The notes under the pieces are model-generated. The model made no database searches, had not been told where the DNA came from, and saw only the letters and a list, made by a program, of their open reading frames with translations. A program made the translations under genes and the position numbers. Shown piece by piece: positions 32,777 through 41,998 of a stretch of DNA of 64,000 bases. Source of the DNA: JAKVBH01 sp049800955 (GTDB lineage Bacteria > Pseudomonadota > Alphaproteobacteria > Rhodobacterales > Rhodobacteraceae); NCBI RefSeq assembly GCF_049800955.1, contig NZ_JBNAGA010000002.1, positions 868,001 to 932,000 of the forward strand, read 5' to 3'. Within the stretch, counting starts at the first letter, position 1. Each line of letters opens with the position of its first letter.

Positions 32777-34825
32777 ATGAAAGTAGTCGCAGCACAGAAT
32801 GCGCCTTACCTCGGCGTATTCACTTCTGCACCGGCCACACAGAACGCTCAGGCGTTCAAGTCCTCGGGGGCGAACCCTGCGATTGTCCATGTCCATTCTG
32901 ACTGGACGCTGCCCGACAGTGCTGGCGGCCGCAGTATGCTCAACTTCACCGATGAAAACCCGCTTGTCGGCAGTTCTATTCAGCAAACTGTCGTGGATTT
33001 GTCCAAGCAGGGGCAAATTCTTGCTGTATCCTGGGACCCGATGTCCTTTGATCCGGAAATCGAAGGATACTACACGGGCGAGGAAAAGCCTGCCATCGGT
33101 GTGCAGGCCATTCTGGATGGCACCTACGACGACTACATTCGTGAAGTCGCTCAGCAGACGGCCGCCCTTGATACGCCTTTGATGATGACGCTCTTCGGAG
33201 AGGTCAATTCCGCGGCAGAACTGGCCTATGGTGCTGATGGTGCGAGCTATCGCGGCGTTCAGGAAGACCCGCGCGGCGCCTACGGCGATCCGGCTTTGCT
33301 GGATGGGCCAGAGCGAATGAAAGACGTTTTCAAGCATGTGATCGACATCTTCCGCGCGGAAGGGGCCGACAACGTCACTTGGTATATGTATATGGCCTCT
33401 GACTACATGGCCAATGGCGAGACGAATTCGCCGGATCAATACTATCCGGGCGATGAGTATATCGATTGGGTTGGTCAAAGCGTCTACTCAGACACGCCGT
33501 CGGGCATCTCTGCCAGTCTCGATGCGGGCTATGCGGCCTGGGATGCCGTGTCTGACAATCCGTTCTTCATTCCCGAGTTCGGTATCACACAAACCGATGA
33601 TCCAAATGCGCTGCAATCCGCGCTCAGTATATTGGACGGGTATGACAATGTCGGCGCGGTTACGATTTCGGACTTCCCGGCCGCAGAGGAGGTTTATGGT
33701 GTGCCCCGATTGGGCAGCCGGGAAGGCGATTGGGATGCCATCCAGAATTCGGGCTGGGAAAACGAGATCTACTTGCGCGACGGTGACAGTGATCCTCAGC
33801 TTCTGACGGCATGGCGCGATGTGACAGGCCGCAGTGCGGATGATTATGTGTTCGTTGGCACCGAAGGGGCGGATTTCCTGAGCGGATCTGTCGAAGACGA
33901 TACGTTCATCGGATACACCGGGGATGACATCTACCTCATCGAACAAACGGGAGACCGCGTGGTTGAGGTCGAAGACGAAGGCTATGATGTCATGTTTTCG
34001 CTCGTTTCCACGACGTTGGCTGACAATGTTGAAATGCTTCTGCTGGACGGCGGCGACAATATCGACGGTACGGGCACAGCCTTCCATGATTACCTGATCG
34101 GGAATGCCGCCGACAATGTTTTGACCGGGCTGGAAGGCGCAGACACGCTGACCGGCGGTGGCGGATCCGATACCTTGATCGGCGGTCAGGGTGACGATTT
34201 CTATATCGTGGATTCATCTGACGACTCGGTGATCGAATTGTCTGGCGGCGGCGTGGATGTTGTTTCCTCAGGCGCCACATTCACGATGTCGGCCAACCTT
34301 GAGATCCTAATTCTCGATGGGACGAGCGATATCGGAGCCACTGGCGCGAGCGATGACAATACGATCATGGGCAACACCGGCAATAACGATATCGATGCTG
34401 GCGACGGCAACGATATGGTCATTGGTGATGCGGGGGATGATCTTCTGCGCGGCGGTGCCGGGATCGATTTCGTTGATGGTGGCGCCGGGGATGATACATT
34501 GAGCGGCGGCACCGGGGATGACATCATCTTTGGGGGTGACGGCGACGACCGCATCGCGATGAATGGCTCTGATCTGGCCATCGGTGGCGCAGGGGCCGAC
34601 ACATTCATCTTCGCGGCCAATTCCGGCATGGGATTCGTCGAGGATTATGAAGTGGGCGTAGATCGCCTTGATCTCAACAACCTGTCGTTTGAGACATTTT
34701 CCGATGTGCAGGATGCAGCCGTCACAGTGGACAACGATATGCTCCTCTACGTCGACGGCGGCGGCACGTATTTCCTCGCGGGTGTGACCGCAGAAAGCCT
34801 GACGGCGGATGATGTCATTTTGTGA
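32777..34825 (+). CDS. RTX-type glycoside hydrolase with GH26-like (clan GH-A) domain
   Basis: 682-residue protein. Residues about 10-340 look like a beta-mannanase/GH26 TIM barrel. The candidate acid/base is Glu142 in MTLFGEVNS and the candidate nucleophile is Glu267 in FFIPEFGIT, with YMYMASDYM and WVGQSVYSD near the sites. Residues 360 to the end carry calcium-binding RTX nonapeptides (GGGGSDTLIGGQGDDF, GDAGDDLLRGGAGIDFVDGG). The tail is the acidic-hydrophobic SLTADDVIL. There is no N-terminal signal peptide, so type I secretion is expected. The ATG at 32777 follows TTGGAGA. Inferred job is trimming or remodelling the EPS made by this locus. Confidence 0.8.
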   Translation: MKVVAAQNAPYLGVFTSAPATQNAQAFKSSGANPAIVHVHSDWTLPDSAGGRSMLNFTDENPLVGSSIQQTVVDLSKQGQILAVSWDPMSFDPEIEGYYTGEEKPAIGVQAILDGTYDDYIREVAQQTAALDTPLMMTLFGEVNSAAELAYGADGASYRGVQEDPRGAYGDPALLDGPERMKDVFKHVIDIFRAEGADNVTWYMYMASDYMANGETNSPDQYYPGDEYIDWVGQSVYSDTPSGISASLDAGYAAWDAVSDNPFFIPEFGITQTDDPNALQSALSILDGYDNVGAVTISDFPAAEEVYGVPRLGSREGDWDAIQNSGWENEIYLRDGDSDPQLLTAWRDVTGRSADDYVFVGTEGADFLSGSVEDDTFIGYTGDDIYLIEQTGDRVVEVEDEGYDVMFSLVSTTLADNVEMLLLDGGDNIDGTGTAFHDYLIGNAADNVLTGLEGADTLTGGGGSDTLIGGQGDDFYIVDSSDDSVIELSGGGVDVVSSGATFTMSANLEILILDGTSDIGATGASDDNTIMGNTGNNDIDAGDGNDMVIGDAGDDLLRGGAGIDFVDGGAGDDTLSGGTGDDIIFGGDGDDRIAMNGSDLAIGGAGADTFIFAANSGMGFVEDYEVGVDRLDLNNLSFETFSDVQDAAVTVDNDMLLYVDGGGTYFLAGVTAESLTADDVIL

Positions 34826-34843
34826 TGAATCGTTGGTCCGGCG

Positions 34844-35860
34844 TTAAGCCGGACCGTCATTTCCCAGAGCTTTAAGCTCTGCATCGCACCAGGCATAGGT
34901 GCGCTTGATGCCTTCGGCGACGTCAACTGTAGGCTCCCAACCCAGAATGTCCTTGGCTTTGGTCCAATCTGCGGCGCGATCCATGTCGCCCTCTGGCTTC
35001 GTCGTGTCGAAGGTGATCTCGATATCGCGGCCCGATGCGGCGACAGCGTGCTCGGCCACTTCCTTGATCGATGTGGAAAAGTCCGGACCGATTTGAATGG
35101 CGCCTTTGCCCATGCCGCGCTCGACCACGCGCACCAAACCATCGACCGCATCGTCCACATAGACAAACGCGCGCCTTTGCGCCCCTGATCCCCAAACGAC
35201 GAATTCTTCCTGCGGATGGCGGATCGCCTTGCGGATCAAGGCAGGAATAACCTGGCTTTTCTCCGGGCTCATTTCGCAGCGCGGGCCGTAGACGTTATGA
35301 AACCGCAGGACTCCGGTTTCCATCTTGCCGCTTTCACCTGCGAGTTGGCAGAGATATTCACCCATGAGCTTGGACCAGCCATAGGCGCTCTCGGGCAAAG
35401 CCGGGTAGACGTCATCTTCCTTGAAAGGCGGTGGATCAAGGACGGCCTGTTTGTCAGCCGGATAAGAACAGGCGGACCCGACATAGACATATTTGGATAC
35501 ACCGGCATCAAGAGCCGACTGGATCATGTTGTTGTCGATCAACGCGTTCTTGTTGAACAGGAAATACTGGTTGCCGAATACAAAGTTGATCCCCGCCACG
35601 ACGTCGGCCAGATGAATGACAACATCCTGGCCTTTGCACACGGTTTCGCAGGCCTCCTTGTCGGCGAGATCCACCCGGTGGAACTGTTGCTCCATGTCGA
35701 TCATTGGCGCGCCGTTTTTCAACAGATTGCGCTCTTTGCCGCGCCACAGATTATCGGCCACCGTGATTTCCGCGCCCATTCCGATCAAGCGCTCGGTCAG
35801 GTTTGAGCCGATCTGGCCCGCACCGCCGGTAATCAGCACCCGTGCTCCGTTCCAATCCAT
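34844..35860 (-). CDS. NAD-dependent epimerase/dehydratase (GDP-sugar type)
   Basis: 338-residue extended SDR. NAD-binding GGAGQIGSNL is at residues 11-20. The catalytic residues are in YVGSACSYPADKQ and SAYGWSKLMGEYL (about 157-169, Tyr-x-x-x-Lys). The SACSYP pattern resembles GDP-mannose 3,5-epimerases and related GDP-fucose/colitose type enzymes. It converges on the RTX glycosidase gene, with a 18-base gap. It probably shapes a nucleotide sugar for the EPS, but the exact sugar is not certain. Downstream of the TylF methyltransferase on the same strand. Confidence 0.8.
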   Translation of the reverse strand: MDWNGARVLITGGAGQIGSNLTERLIGMGAEITVADNLWRGKERNLLKNGAPMIDMEQQFHRVDLADKEACETVCKGQDVVIHLADVVAGINFVFGNQYFLFNKNALIDNNMIQSALDAGVSKYVYVGSACSYPADKQAVLDPPPFKEDDVYPALPESAYGWSKLMGEYLCQLAGESGKMETGVLRFHNVYGPRCEMSPEKSQVIPALIRKAIRHPQEEFVVWGSGAQRRAFVYVDDAVDGLVRVVERGMGKGAIQIGPDFSTSIKEVAEHAVAASGRDIEITFDTTKPEGDMDRAADWTKAKDILGWEPTVDVAEGIKRTYAWCDAELKALGNDGPA

Positions 35861-35933
35861 CTTTTAGTCCTTGTCCCCAACGCCGCGCGGGCGAAAACTC
35901 TGTTTGGTCAAATACGTATAATTCGTAAAACGG

Positions 35934-36710
35934 TTACTTGATAAATTGAATTGCAATCTTTTCACAAGAGGCCGCTGTCGCCAAGACCTTGTATTGCAAC
36001 CCAAATGAGCGACAAAAATCGTCGAGGGCGCGCATTTCATCCAGAACGCAGTCAAATTCGTCAAACAGGACCGTCGCTCGATCAAGGATGGGGCGCATCA
36101 TGACCAATACATACAATGTGGCTGAGTAGAGATCGGCATCGATATGGATCACGAAATGATCGACATCGAGGTCAAATGGCGCCTCACGCTCGATGAACCC
36201 TTCAACGCTGTCCTGAAAACGTCCTTTGACATAGCCCACGCGCGGATCCATCGGTTGTGGCGGCTCACCTCCTTGCGACCACGCACCTTCCTCGACCTTC
36301 CAGCCCAGCCCCTTCCATTCCTCGGGCATGCCCGTGAACGTATCAAAGCCCCAGAAGCGGCTGTCGGGATGTGTGTTGTGCTCTGCCCAATATTCAACAA
36401 TCTCACCATTCGCACAGCCAAACTCGAGATAAGCAATGCGGTCAGGCAGGATTTGCGCCATCAGATCCTGCCACATGCCGTAGCGGTGCTCATAGGCGGG
36501 GGTATCTGCCGAGAGGTATTGTTTTTTCCAGACGCGCAGATCGGACCAATAGGCCAGTAGACGCAGAGTGTGGGAGGCTGGCAGATAGGCCAGCAAGCCC
36601 TTGATCCGCTTGCGCAAGGATTTCGGCGTGCGGGACTGGACCTCGAATTCCCGGGTAATTCTGAGGCCCTCGTATTTGGGGCCGGGTTTGCGTCTGGTCT
36701 GCGATGTCAA
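35934..36710 (-). CDS. TylF/class I SAM-dependent methyltransferase
   Basis: About 258-residue predicted methyltransferase. The SAM site is YLEFGCANGEIVEYW, and FDTFTGMPEEW follows. The acidic metal-binding HIDADLYSATLYVL resembles the TylF/macrocin O-methyltransferase group, which methylates sugar hydroxyls. An N-terminal basic region (RKPGPKYEGLRITRE) precedes it. I take TTG at 36710, which has AAGGA at good spacing; the frame extends five codons further upstream to TTG 36725. No ATG fits. Predicted role is O-methylation of an EPS sugar. Confidence 0.7.
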   Translation of the reverse strand: MTSQTRRKPGPKYEGLRITREFEVQSRTPKSLRKRIKGLLAYLPASHTLRLLAYWSDLRVWKKQYLSADTPAYEHRYGMWQDLMAQILPDRIAYLEFGCANGEIVEYWAEHNTHPDSRFWGFDTFTGMPEEWKGLGWKVEEGAWSQGGEPPQPMDPRVGYVKGRFQDSVEGFIEREAPFDLDVDHFVIHIDADLYSATLYVLVMMRPILDRATVLFDEFDCVLDEMRALDDFCRSFGLQYKVLATAASCEKIAIQFIK

Positions 36711-36925
36711 ATGACCGTCCTTCAAAACTATGGCGGGCCTGTAAAATGCTCAAAATACCCGATCTCCGTTTGATCACAAGCGCCGCCGCAGGGCCAGCGC
36801 AAACGCGCCAAGGCCCTGCGCTGGCACCGGCGAAATCCAACGCGTGCCATTCGTTGAGCGCTCGGGTATGAACAGGCCGATGATGCAGCCCGAATTGTTC
36901 CGGGTTGAGCAAGAAGAGCATATCG

Positions 36926-37810
36926 ATGAGCACACAATCAGATTTTCCAAAGTTCAGTATTGTCCTGCCAAGCTACAACACCGTCGCCTATCTCAAGGAA
37001 ACGATCGACTCCGTATTGGCGCAGGATTACCCGGATTTCGAATTCATCATTACCGATGGCGGCAGTACGGATGGCACGGTGGCCTTGTTGGAGACGTACG
37101 GGGATAAAATCCGGTGGGTCAGCGAGCCCGACAACGGCCAGAGCGATGCCATCAACAAGGGTTTCGAGATGGCCACGGGAGATCTGCACTACTGGGCCAA
37201 TGCCGATGATCCCATGCCGCCCGGCACCTTGCGCCATGTCGCGGGGCTGCTGACAGATCTCAGCAGGCCGCAATGGTGCGTCGGGGCGGCTGATCTGATT
37301 GATGAAAAGGGCGGTGTCTATTTCACGCGCACAGTAGACGAGGTCAACGACGCGACGTTTTACCTCTGGGCGCTCAAATGGATCCCCACACAATCAGTTT
37401 TCTGGAACGCCAAGATGTGGGAGGCGGCTGGCCCGTTTGATGCGCATTTCCACTACACGATGGACCTTGGCCTGTGGCAGCGCATGCACAAGGCCGCGCC
37501 ATGCATTGTCACCGATCGGGTCTGTGGCCTTTACCGGATGCACGATGTGTCGAAATCGCTTTCCTCGGTCGAGACGTCTCGCGCTGAGCGAAAGCGTAAT
37601 CTGGCAGGCATTCTTGCCCGCGACCTGCAAGAGGCTGCGGATGCCGGGCCGGATGCTGTTCAGGCAAAAGCGGAAGAATTGGCGCGGCTCTTTGATGAAT
37701 TGTCCGATCACACGGCGTTTTTGCACCGTCTTGAAGATCACAAGATCATGGGGCCCTTGATCCGTGCCTATCGCAAGCGTGTCTCATGGTCGCCATCCGG
37801 CAGACTCTGA
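36926..37810 (+). CDS. Glycosyltransferase family 2
   Basis: 294-residue inverting GT-A glycosyltransferase. The fold begins FSIVLPSYNTVAYLKETIDSV. The UDP-binding DGGSTDGTV and the DxD-like ANADDPMPPG (about 92-101) follow. The acceptor-side region shows IPTQSVFWNAKMWEAAG. No membrane helix is visible, so it acts as a peripheral cytosolic enzyme at the inner membrane. The ATG at 36926 is preferred to a TTG 21 bases upstream. It converges on the CgeB-like transferase. The sugar transferred is unknown. Confidence 0.87.
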   Translation: MSTQSDFPKFSIVLPSYNTVAYLKETIDSVLAQDYPDFEFIITDGGSTDGTVALLETYGDKIRWVSEPDNGQSDAINKGFEMATGDLHYWANADDPMPPGTLRHVAGLLTDLSRPQWCVGAADLIDEKGGVYFTRTVDEVNDATFYLWALKWIPTQSVFWNAKMWEAAGPFDAHFHYTMDLGLWQRMHKAAPCIVTDRVCGLYRMHDVSKSLSSVETSRAERKRNLAGILARDLQEAADAGPDAVQAKAEELARLFDELSDHTAFLHRLEDHKIMGPLIRAYRKRVSWSPSGRL

Positions 37811-37820
37811 GCCTGGCCGT

Positions 37821-39005
37821 TTACACGGTTTGATGAATGCCCAGATGGTCGCAACAGGCCTGAAACCTGTGGGACCAGGTATGTGCGCCAAGGGCTGACG
37901 CGCGCACCGCTTCGCGCATCTTCTGGCGCGCGCCATCTCTGTCGGGATGGAGCCAGAACCGGGCTTTGTCGATCATCTCCTCAAAGCTTTCAAAGAAGAT
38001 CATTTCCTTGTCAGGGGCGAAGTAGCTGGCCAGTTCTTCATTGTAATTGACCAGATGCGCCGCGCCGCACATCGCCGCTTCAAATTCCCGAAACCGGATA
38101 AAAGTGATCGGTTTGCTCAGCACAAAGGTGGACGCCAGTTCAAGCGAGCCCAGCGAGAGTGCACGGCCGCCCATAACGCGGGACCAATCTTCGAAAGACG
38201 GCCCCTGTCGGTATTCGACATTGCCTTTCTTAGGGTGTTTTTCCGGCAGGTCCTTGAGCGTGTTCTCCACAGTGCGCAGCAACGCGGCGCGCACAATTGT
38301 GCGGCCCTCGTGAAATGCCATGCTTTGAAACGCGCGATGCCATCCGTCGCGATACGAGAACAAACCGCGCAAGGCGGGCAGGGACTTCGCATCATCGCCA
38401 TAGATATCCATTGGAGATGTCCCATACACCCGGATCGGGACATCCGCCTGCGCCAACATTGCAATAGCGCGGCTGCGCGCGCCGTAGCATGCGCCGATAA
38501 ACACGATCGCCCGTTCGAAATCCGGCTCGGAGACAGGGTAGAAAATATTGGGGTTCGCCCCATAGGGCATATGGACCAGATTGCGCGCCCCGTATTTTTT
38601 GAGCCGTGGCATGGCCCGAACGTCGGTCGTCCAGACCAGATCAAATGCGGATGTCACCTCTTTGACGCGAAAGGGATGCGAGAGATCATCCATACCAAGA
38701 TTGACCGTCGGGATGCCCAATCTGGAAATCTCGCGAGCTGTCTCAGGATCAAAAGAGTGGTCCACCGCTGTTGAGAAAAAGAGATCACATCCGCCGGCAT
38801 CCGCAAATTCCTTGACGGCCTGCACTGTGACGTCGCCATATTCCGCGCGCGTCCCATAGCGGCCGAGCAGCGCGGCGGGATTGACGTGCAACACGTCATG
38901 GCCCCGCTTGCGCAACTCATCAATCATATGGGCGTGGTGCGCGTCATATTGAAATTCGCGACCGGTAAACTCCGGGCCACCAGCGTTGTAATGCACAATT
39001 CTCAT
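37821..39005 (-). CDS. CgeB-like family 1-type glycosyltransferase
   Basis: 394-residue GT-B-like protein. The start MRIVHYNAGGPEFTGREF and the segments LGIPTVNLGMDDLSHPF, VWTTDVRAMPRLKKYGARN and MPYGANPNIFYP match the CgeB/spore-maturation type. The C-terminal donor domain shows FREFEAAMCGAAHLVNYN. The ATG at 39005 is used. The longer frame adds 59 residues overlapping the wzy gene region. It converges on the GT2 gene by about 10 bases. Transferred sugar is unknown. Confidence 0.78.
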   Translation of the reverse strand: MRIVHYNAGGPEFTGREFQYDAHHAHMIDELRKRGHDVLHVNPAALLGRYGTRAEYGDVTVQAVKEFADAGGCDLFFSTAVDHSFDPETAREISRLGIPTVNLGMDDLSHPFRVKEVTSAFDLVWTTDVRAMPRLKKYGARNLVHMPYGANPNIFYPVSEPDFERAIVFIGACYGARSRAIAMLAQADVPIRVYGTSPMDIYGDDAKSLPALRGLFSYRDGWHRAFQSMAFHEGRTIVRAALLRTVENTLKDLPEKHPKKGNVEYRQGPSFEDWSRVMGGRALSLGSLELASTFVLSKPITFIRFREFEAAMCGAAHLVNYNEELASYFAPDKEMIFFESFEEMIDKARFWLHPDRDGARQKMREAVRASALGAHTWSHRFQACCDHLGIHQTV

Positions 39006-39147
39006 ATTCGGTTCCACAATGATTTGATTCGGAATTGGAAAAATGACCGTGGACTTGTTAGCATTGCCACCTGACGGGCCGCACGTCGAAAGTGTTGCCT
39101 GCATCGCCCGAGTTTGACCTGATTTTTTGCCTGTTGGAGGCCAAGAC

Positions 39148-40692
39148 ATGCGCCGCCTGATTAAAGCGCTGAGCCAGAGCATCGGCGCGATGCTGTTGGG
39201 GGCGTTTGCCGGTTTGCTGGCTGTGGCGGGCGGAACGAAGGCTGTCGTGATCGTGCCTGCCGTGGCGATGGTGACGGCGTTTGTCCTGTGGCCCTATTCG
39301 GGGCTTTATGCGGTGATCGCAACGATCCCTGTCAATGTTGAGCTTGTCGGGCCGATTACAGTGTCGCGTTTGGCGATCCTGCTGGGCTTGCTTGCGATCA
39401 TGGTGCAGGCGGCAAAGCGGCAAGTGCCCATGCCGCGCTTGTCGATCTGGCCGGAGGGCACGCTTGCCTTGGCCTTTTTCTGCTGGGTCATTCTGGCCAC
39501 GCTGATCGTTGGCGGGGGCGGTTATGTCGGCAAGCTCGGGCCATGGATCATCTTTGCGATTATCCTGTTCGTCTTGCTGAATTACGTCGACACGCAAGAG
39601 CGATTGCGTTCGGTGTTCGTGCTATTGGCCATCATGGGCGGCTTGCAGGGGCTGTTTGTTCTCTCACAGGCCTATCTGGGCTTCTCTCCGTTTGGCGGAT
39701 GGCACGCAACACTGGCCGCTGATCAGGCGGACGGTGAAATTCGGGTGGCCGGGACGTCGTCACATCCCATCATTCTGGCCGGTTTTTTCCAGACCGCCAT
39801 TGGCGCGACAGTCTGTTTGCTGCTCATCGAGAACAAGGCTTTGCGCCGGTTTCTTTGGCTGGGATGCTTGGCGTTCGCAATCTGGGGCTGGTGGTTCACC
39901 TTTGCGCGCTCGTCATGGATCGGATCTTCCATGATGGTGTTTGCCGGTCTCTTTTTCATGCATCCCGCGACGCGCAGGCTGGCTGTAATTGCCGGTATTT
40001 TCATTTTTGTTGTCCTGGCCATTTTCGACTTCTCGCCAGGTGCGATTATCCGCTTCATCGAGAGTTTTGGCTCGGTTCAAGCCGCATCCAGCACGGCTGG
40101 CGTGGCCGAAGGGTCCGAGTCGCTCAGTTGGCGGACAGAGAACTGGTCCGGCGCATTTCGGATTTTCTTGCAGCACCCGATCCTTGGAATTGGCATTGAT
40201 GCCAGCAAGGCCGCGATGTTGGCAAACCTGCCGCAAGGGGCCATCGCACATCAGTTCATCTCCGCAGAGGTGCCGCATAACCTGTTCTTGCTGCTTCTTG
40301 CTGAACTTGGGATCGTAAGCTTCGCGCTCTTTATCGGCATGCTGGTGATGGCGTTTCGAGGCTTGTGGCGGGCTTGCGGCGATCCACAATTGCGCCCCTA
40401 CGCGGTGGCTGTGGCCGCAATCTTTTTGGGCCAGCTGACGACCTTCTTCTTCAATCCGATCCCGCGCGAGATCTGGTTGTCGCTTGGTCTGTCGCTGGCT
40501 ATTTCGCGGATGGGACGGGCCGCCGTGCCCGCTGCATCAAGAAAGGGCAGAGCGCCAATGCGCCGCCCAAAATCCCAAGCGCCGAAGCCGTTCCAAGGAA
40601 GGCAAACACTCCGAGATCGCGGGCGCTCAGGCCAAGGCCATGGCCCAGCCCCCAGGCCACTGCGCCCAGCAGGACCAGCCAGGCGATCATAA
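39148..40692 (+). CDS. wzy: O-antigen ligase/Wzy-like polymerase
   Basis: 514-residue inner-membrane protein with about ten helices. It has a large periplasmic loop (about residues 305-380) containing NWSGAFRIFLQHPILGIGI, characteristic of the Wzy_C O-antigen ligase/polymerase domain. It would polymerise the flipped repeat units. The ATG at 39148 follows GGAGG. The genuine membrane core ends near residue 450 (LGLSLAISRMG). Residues 451-514 are Arg/Pro/Gly-rich and encoded antisense to the flippase 3' end. That tail may be a run-on after loss of an earlier stop. Confidence 0.8.
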   Translation: MRRLIKALSQSIGAMLLGAFAGLLAVAGGTKAVVIVPAVAMVTAFVLWPYSGLYAVIATIPVNVELVGPITVSRLAILLGLLAIMVQAAKRQVPMPRLSIWPEGTLALAFFCWVILATLIVGGGGYVGKLGPWIIFAIILFVLLNYVDTQERLRSVFVLLAIMGGLQGLFVLSQAYLGFSPFGGWHATLAADQADGEIRVAGTSSHPIILAGFFQTAIGATVCLLLIENKALRRFLWLGCLAFAIWGWWFTFARSSWIGSSMMVFAGLFFMHPATRRLAVIAGIFIFVVLAIFDFSPGAIIRFIESFGSVQAASSTAGVAEGSESLSWRTENWSGAFRIFLQHPILGIGIDASKAAMLANLPQGAIAHQFISAEVPHNLFLLLLAELGIVSFALFIGMLVMAFRGLWRACGDPQLRPYAVAVAAIFLGQLTTFFFNPIPREIWLSLGLSLAISRMGRAAVPAASRKGRAPMRRPKSQAPKPFQGRQTLRDRGRSGQGHGPAPRPLRPAGPARRS

Positions 40693-41998
40693 GCGCCGTG
40701 ATCCGCCAACTGCCCCGGGGCAGGACGAAGCGGTGCACGGCAAACAGAACGAGCACGAAGACAAAGGCGGAGGCCAATCTGGCGACAGCGGCTCCCGTGA
40801 GGTTGAAATACGGCAGAAGCGTCGCCGCCAAGGCCAATCCGCTTGCGGCATACAGCAGGGTTGTCACCGTGTTCCACCCCGGCCGGCCCGCGCCGTTCAA
40901 CAGGAAAAAAGCAGGAACCGCAGCGCCGATGGTCGAAAAGGTCACCGTCATGATCTGCAAGACCTGACTGCCCGCCATGGCAAACTCAGGCCCGACCCAG
41001 AGCGTCAGCACTTGCGGTGCCAAAACCGCCAGCGGCAGGCCGACCGCGCCCACCAGCAGCAACACGAGATAGGTTCCGGATCGGTAGGCCGCCACCCGCA
41101 TTTCGGGGTCAATGTCCCGGCTCGTGGAGGGGACCAGAAAAGCCAACCCGCGATTGAGTAGCAAATGGATTTGCTGCGCGAGCTGCAGGCAGATCGAGTA
41201 GACGCCCGCAGCTGCTGGATCGACGAATGCGGAGACGAGAAAGCGATCCGCAAGTGTGCTCAGCACACCTGAACTAATCTGCACCCAGCTTTGCGCGCCA
41301 AAGCTGGCGATTTCCTTGGTCGTGGCCCAATCAGGCCGCGTTACAAGACGTGCTTCGGGCACGAAATGCCGCCGCGTGAGCACGTAATAGGTGATCGCCT
41401 GACCTGTCAGGCCCACCACTGCGCAGGCAATCAGGGCAACAAGCCCGAAACTCGACAGAGCGAGCGCGACATTGCCCAGTATAATGAAACTCCGGGTGAT
41501 CATGTTGACGCGCGCTGTCAGATCATAGCGCTCAAACCCGTTGATCACGCCTTCGAACGTCTTGAGATAGCTCGTCACGAAAAGCGCTACCCCGGCGAGG
41601 TAAAGTGCCTGCGCGGCTGCGGTTGCCGCGCTGTCCGTGACTTTGAAGATGACGGCGATGATCCACGGCGCCGCCAACGCGATACCCGCCGCACTGATGG
41701 TGCCTGCAACGACATAAAGCGCCAGCGTTGTGCGAATAATTCGGGCAATGTCCTCTGGCTTGTTCGTTCCGCGATACTTCGCGACATAGCGCACCGTGGC
41801 TTCGCCAAACCCCAGTGACATCACGCCGCCCAAGCCGATGACGGCGTTGATGAGGATCCAGATGCCAAAGGTCTCGCCGCCGAGTGTGGAGATGAAAACA
41901 GGGGTTGAAACGGCCCAGAGCAACAGCAGCCAAAGGTGATCCGTTACGCTGAAGATCGTGTTCTTCCAGCGGCCGAAAAAGCCTGTCTTGCTGTTCAT
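40499..41998 (-). CDS. wzx: Polysaccharide flippase, Wzx-like (MOP superfamily)
   Basis: 499-residue protein with about 12-14 membrane helices, start FSVTDHLWLLLLWAVSTPVF. The internal patterns TVRYVAKYRG and GFERYDLTARVNMITRSF are typical of the oligosaccharide-flippase family, which moves undecaprenyl-PP-linked repeat units to the periplasm. It is the last gene of the gmd-fcl-epimerase-wzx operon. The epimerase stop and the wzx start share ATGA. Its 3' end overlaps wzy by 194 bases on the opposite strand. Confidence 0.85.
   Translation of the reverse strand: MNSKTGFFGRWKNTIFSVTDHLWLLLLWAVSTPVFISTLGGETFGIWILINAVIGLGGVMSLGFGEATVRYVAKYRGTNKPEDIARIIRTTLALYVVAGTISAAGIALAAPWIIAVIFKVTDSAATAAAQALYLAGVALFVTSYLKTFEGVINGFERYDLTARVNMITRSFIILGNVALALSSFGLVALIACAVVGLTGQAITYYVLTRRHFVPEARLVTRPDWATTKEIASFGAQSWVQISSGVLSTLADRFLVSAFVDPAAAGVYSICLQLAQQIHLLLNRGLAFLVPSTSRDIDPEMRVAAYRSGTYLVLLLVGAVGLPLAVLAPQVLTLWVGPEFAMAGSQVLQIMTVTFSTIGAAVPAFFLLNGAGRPGWNTVTTLLYAASGLALAATLLPYFNLTGAAVARLASAFVFVLVLFAVHRFVLPRGSWRITALMIAWLVLLGAVAWGLGHGLGLSARDLGVFAFLGTASALGILGGALALCPFLMQRARRPVPSAK

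Noticed and set aside
33840..34650. Direct repeats in the GH26-RTX gene considered as a CRISPR-like or tandem repeat array
   Set aside because: They are codon-level echoes of RTX nonapeptides (GGxGxDxLx) within a single protein.
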